Assembly (NCBI GenBank): GCA_016302065.1
Contig: JAEDOI010000009.1
Span: forward strand, 1-33,794
Length of the DNA stretch: 33,794 bases
Origin: Bacilli bacterium
GTDB lineage: Bacteria > Bacillota_I > Bacilli_A > RFN20 > CAG-826
Direction: 5' to 3'
This document shows positions 33,793 through 33,794 of the stretch, in pieces (position 1 is the stretch's first letter; the number at the start of each line of letters is the position of its first letter). Made by a program: the position numbers and the translations under genes. A model generated the notes under the pieces. The model did not search any database. It was not told the origin of the DNA and saw nothing but the letters and a program-made list of their open reading frames with translations.

Positions 33793-33794
33793 AA

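Noticed and set aside
1..33794. Mycoplasma-type code (UGA = Trp)
   Set aside because: A TGA terminates the DUF3737 gene immediately before the Nudix ATG, and the tryptophans checked are all encoded by TGG.
1..33794. CRISPR arrays, intact insertion sequences, prophage or integrase genes, rRNA
   Set aside because: Looked for and not found; the only long direct repeat is the in-frame duplication at 14430-15343.

Overview
The window is very AT-rich and uses TAA almost exclusively as stop, with a few TAG stops and one TGA stop (the DUF3737 gene). Every tryptophan I checked is TGG, so UGA is a stop here and the Mycoplasma/Spiroplasma code is excluded. HrcA/CIRCE control of groESL, a GroEL without a GGM tail, a pyruvate:ferredoxin oxidoreductase, MsmX/LplB/YtcP-type sugar ABC transport and several membrane-anchored lipoproteins point to an anaerobic, fermentative, low-GC Bacilli-like bacterium of the Erysipelotrichia/Tenericutes-relative (gut-type) group. 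The species cannot be named from the sequence alone.

Layout. 1-1.3 kb: a DUF4143 AAA-type ATPase. 1.6-3.7 kb: groES-groEL behind a double CIRCE operator, ending at a terminator. 4.1-4.9 kb: a PIG-L/LmbE-type deacetylase. 5.0-22.1 kb: a long same-strand carbohydrate locus. It starts with a YesM/YesN-type two-component system and continues with a sugar-binding lipoprotein, two permeases, a BMP-like lipoprotein with an unfamiliar C-terminal domain, and a modular Big_2/CBM-like lipoprotein with a near-perfect tandem domain duplication. These are followed by GH37 (trehalase-like), GH3, a MYORG-like GH31, an alpha/beta-hydrolase esterase and an RDD-type membrane protein. 22.2-25.1 kb, on the opposite strand: a two-domain SGNH esterase, the MsmX/UgpC-type ATPase that would power the importer (with an unusual ~65-residue N-terminal extension), and a small DUF4375-like protein. 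25.3-30 kb, housekeeping and mixed genes: an orphan lipoprotein, cysK, DUF3737 plus a Nudix hydrolase, tRNA-Val(GAC) and pncB. 30.2-33.7 kb: nifJ (PFOR), closed by a strong terminator.

How the locus may work (inference). The histidine kinase senses a glycan or its breakdown product and the AraC-type regulator switches on the transporter operon. The two large lipoproteins hold glycan at the surface. LplA/LplB/YtcP-like parts plus the opposite-strand ATPase import oligosaccharides. The hydrolases and esterases carry no signal peptides, so they would finish degradation and deacylation in the cytoplasm. The enzyme mix (GH37 + GH3 + MYORG-like GH31 + two esterases) does not match a textbook pathway, and I cannot name the substrate.

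The most interesting non-coding signals are a perfect 30-bp palindrome exactly between a Shine-Dalgarno and the start codon of the GH37 gene, three genes whose -10 box ends 6-7 nt before the ATG with no Shine-Dalgarno (apparent leaderless mRNAs), and similar upstream motifs in front of the two halves of the glycan locus.
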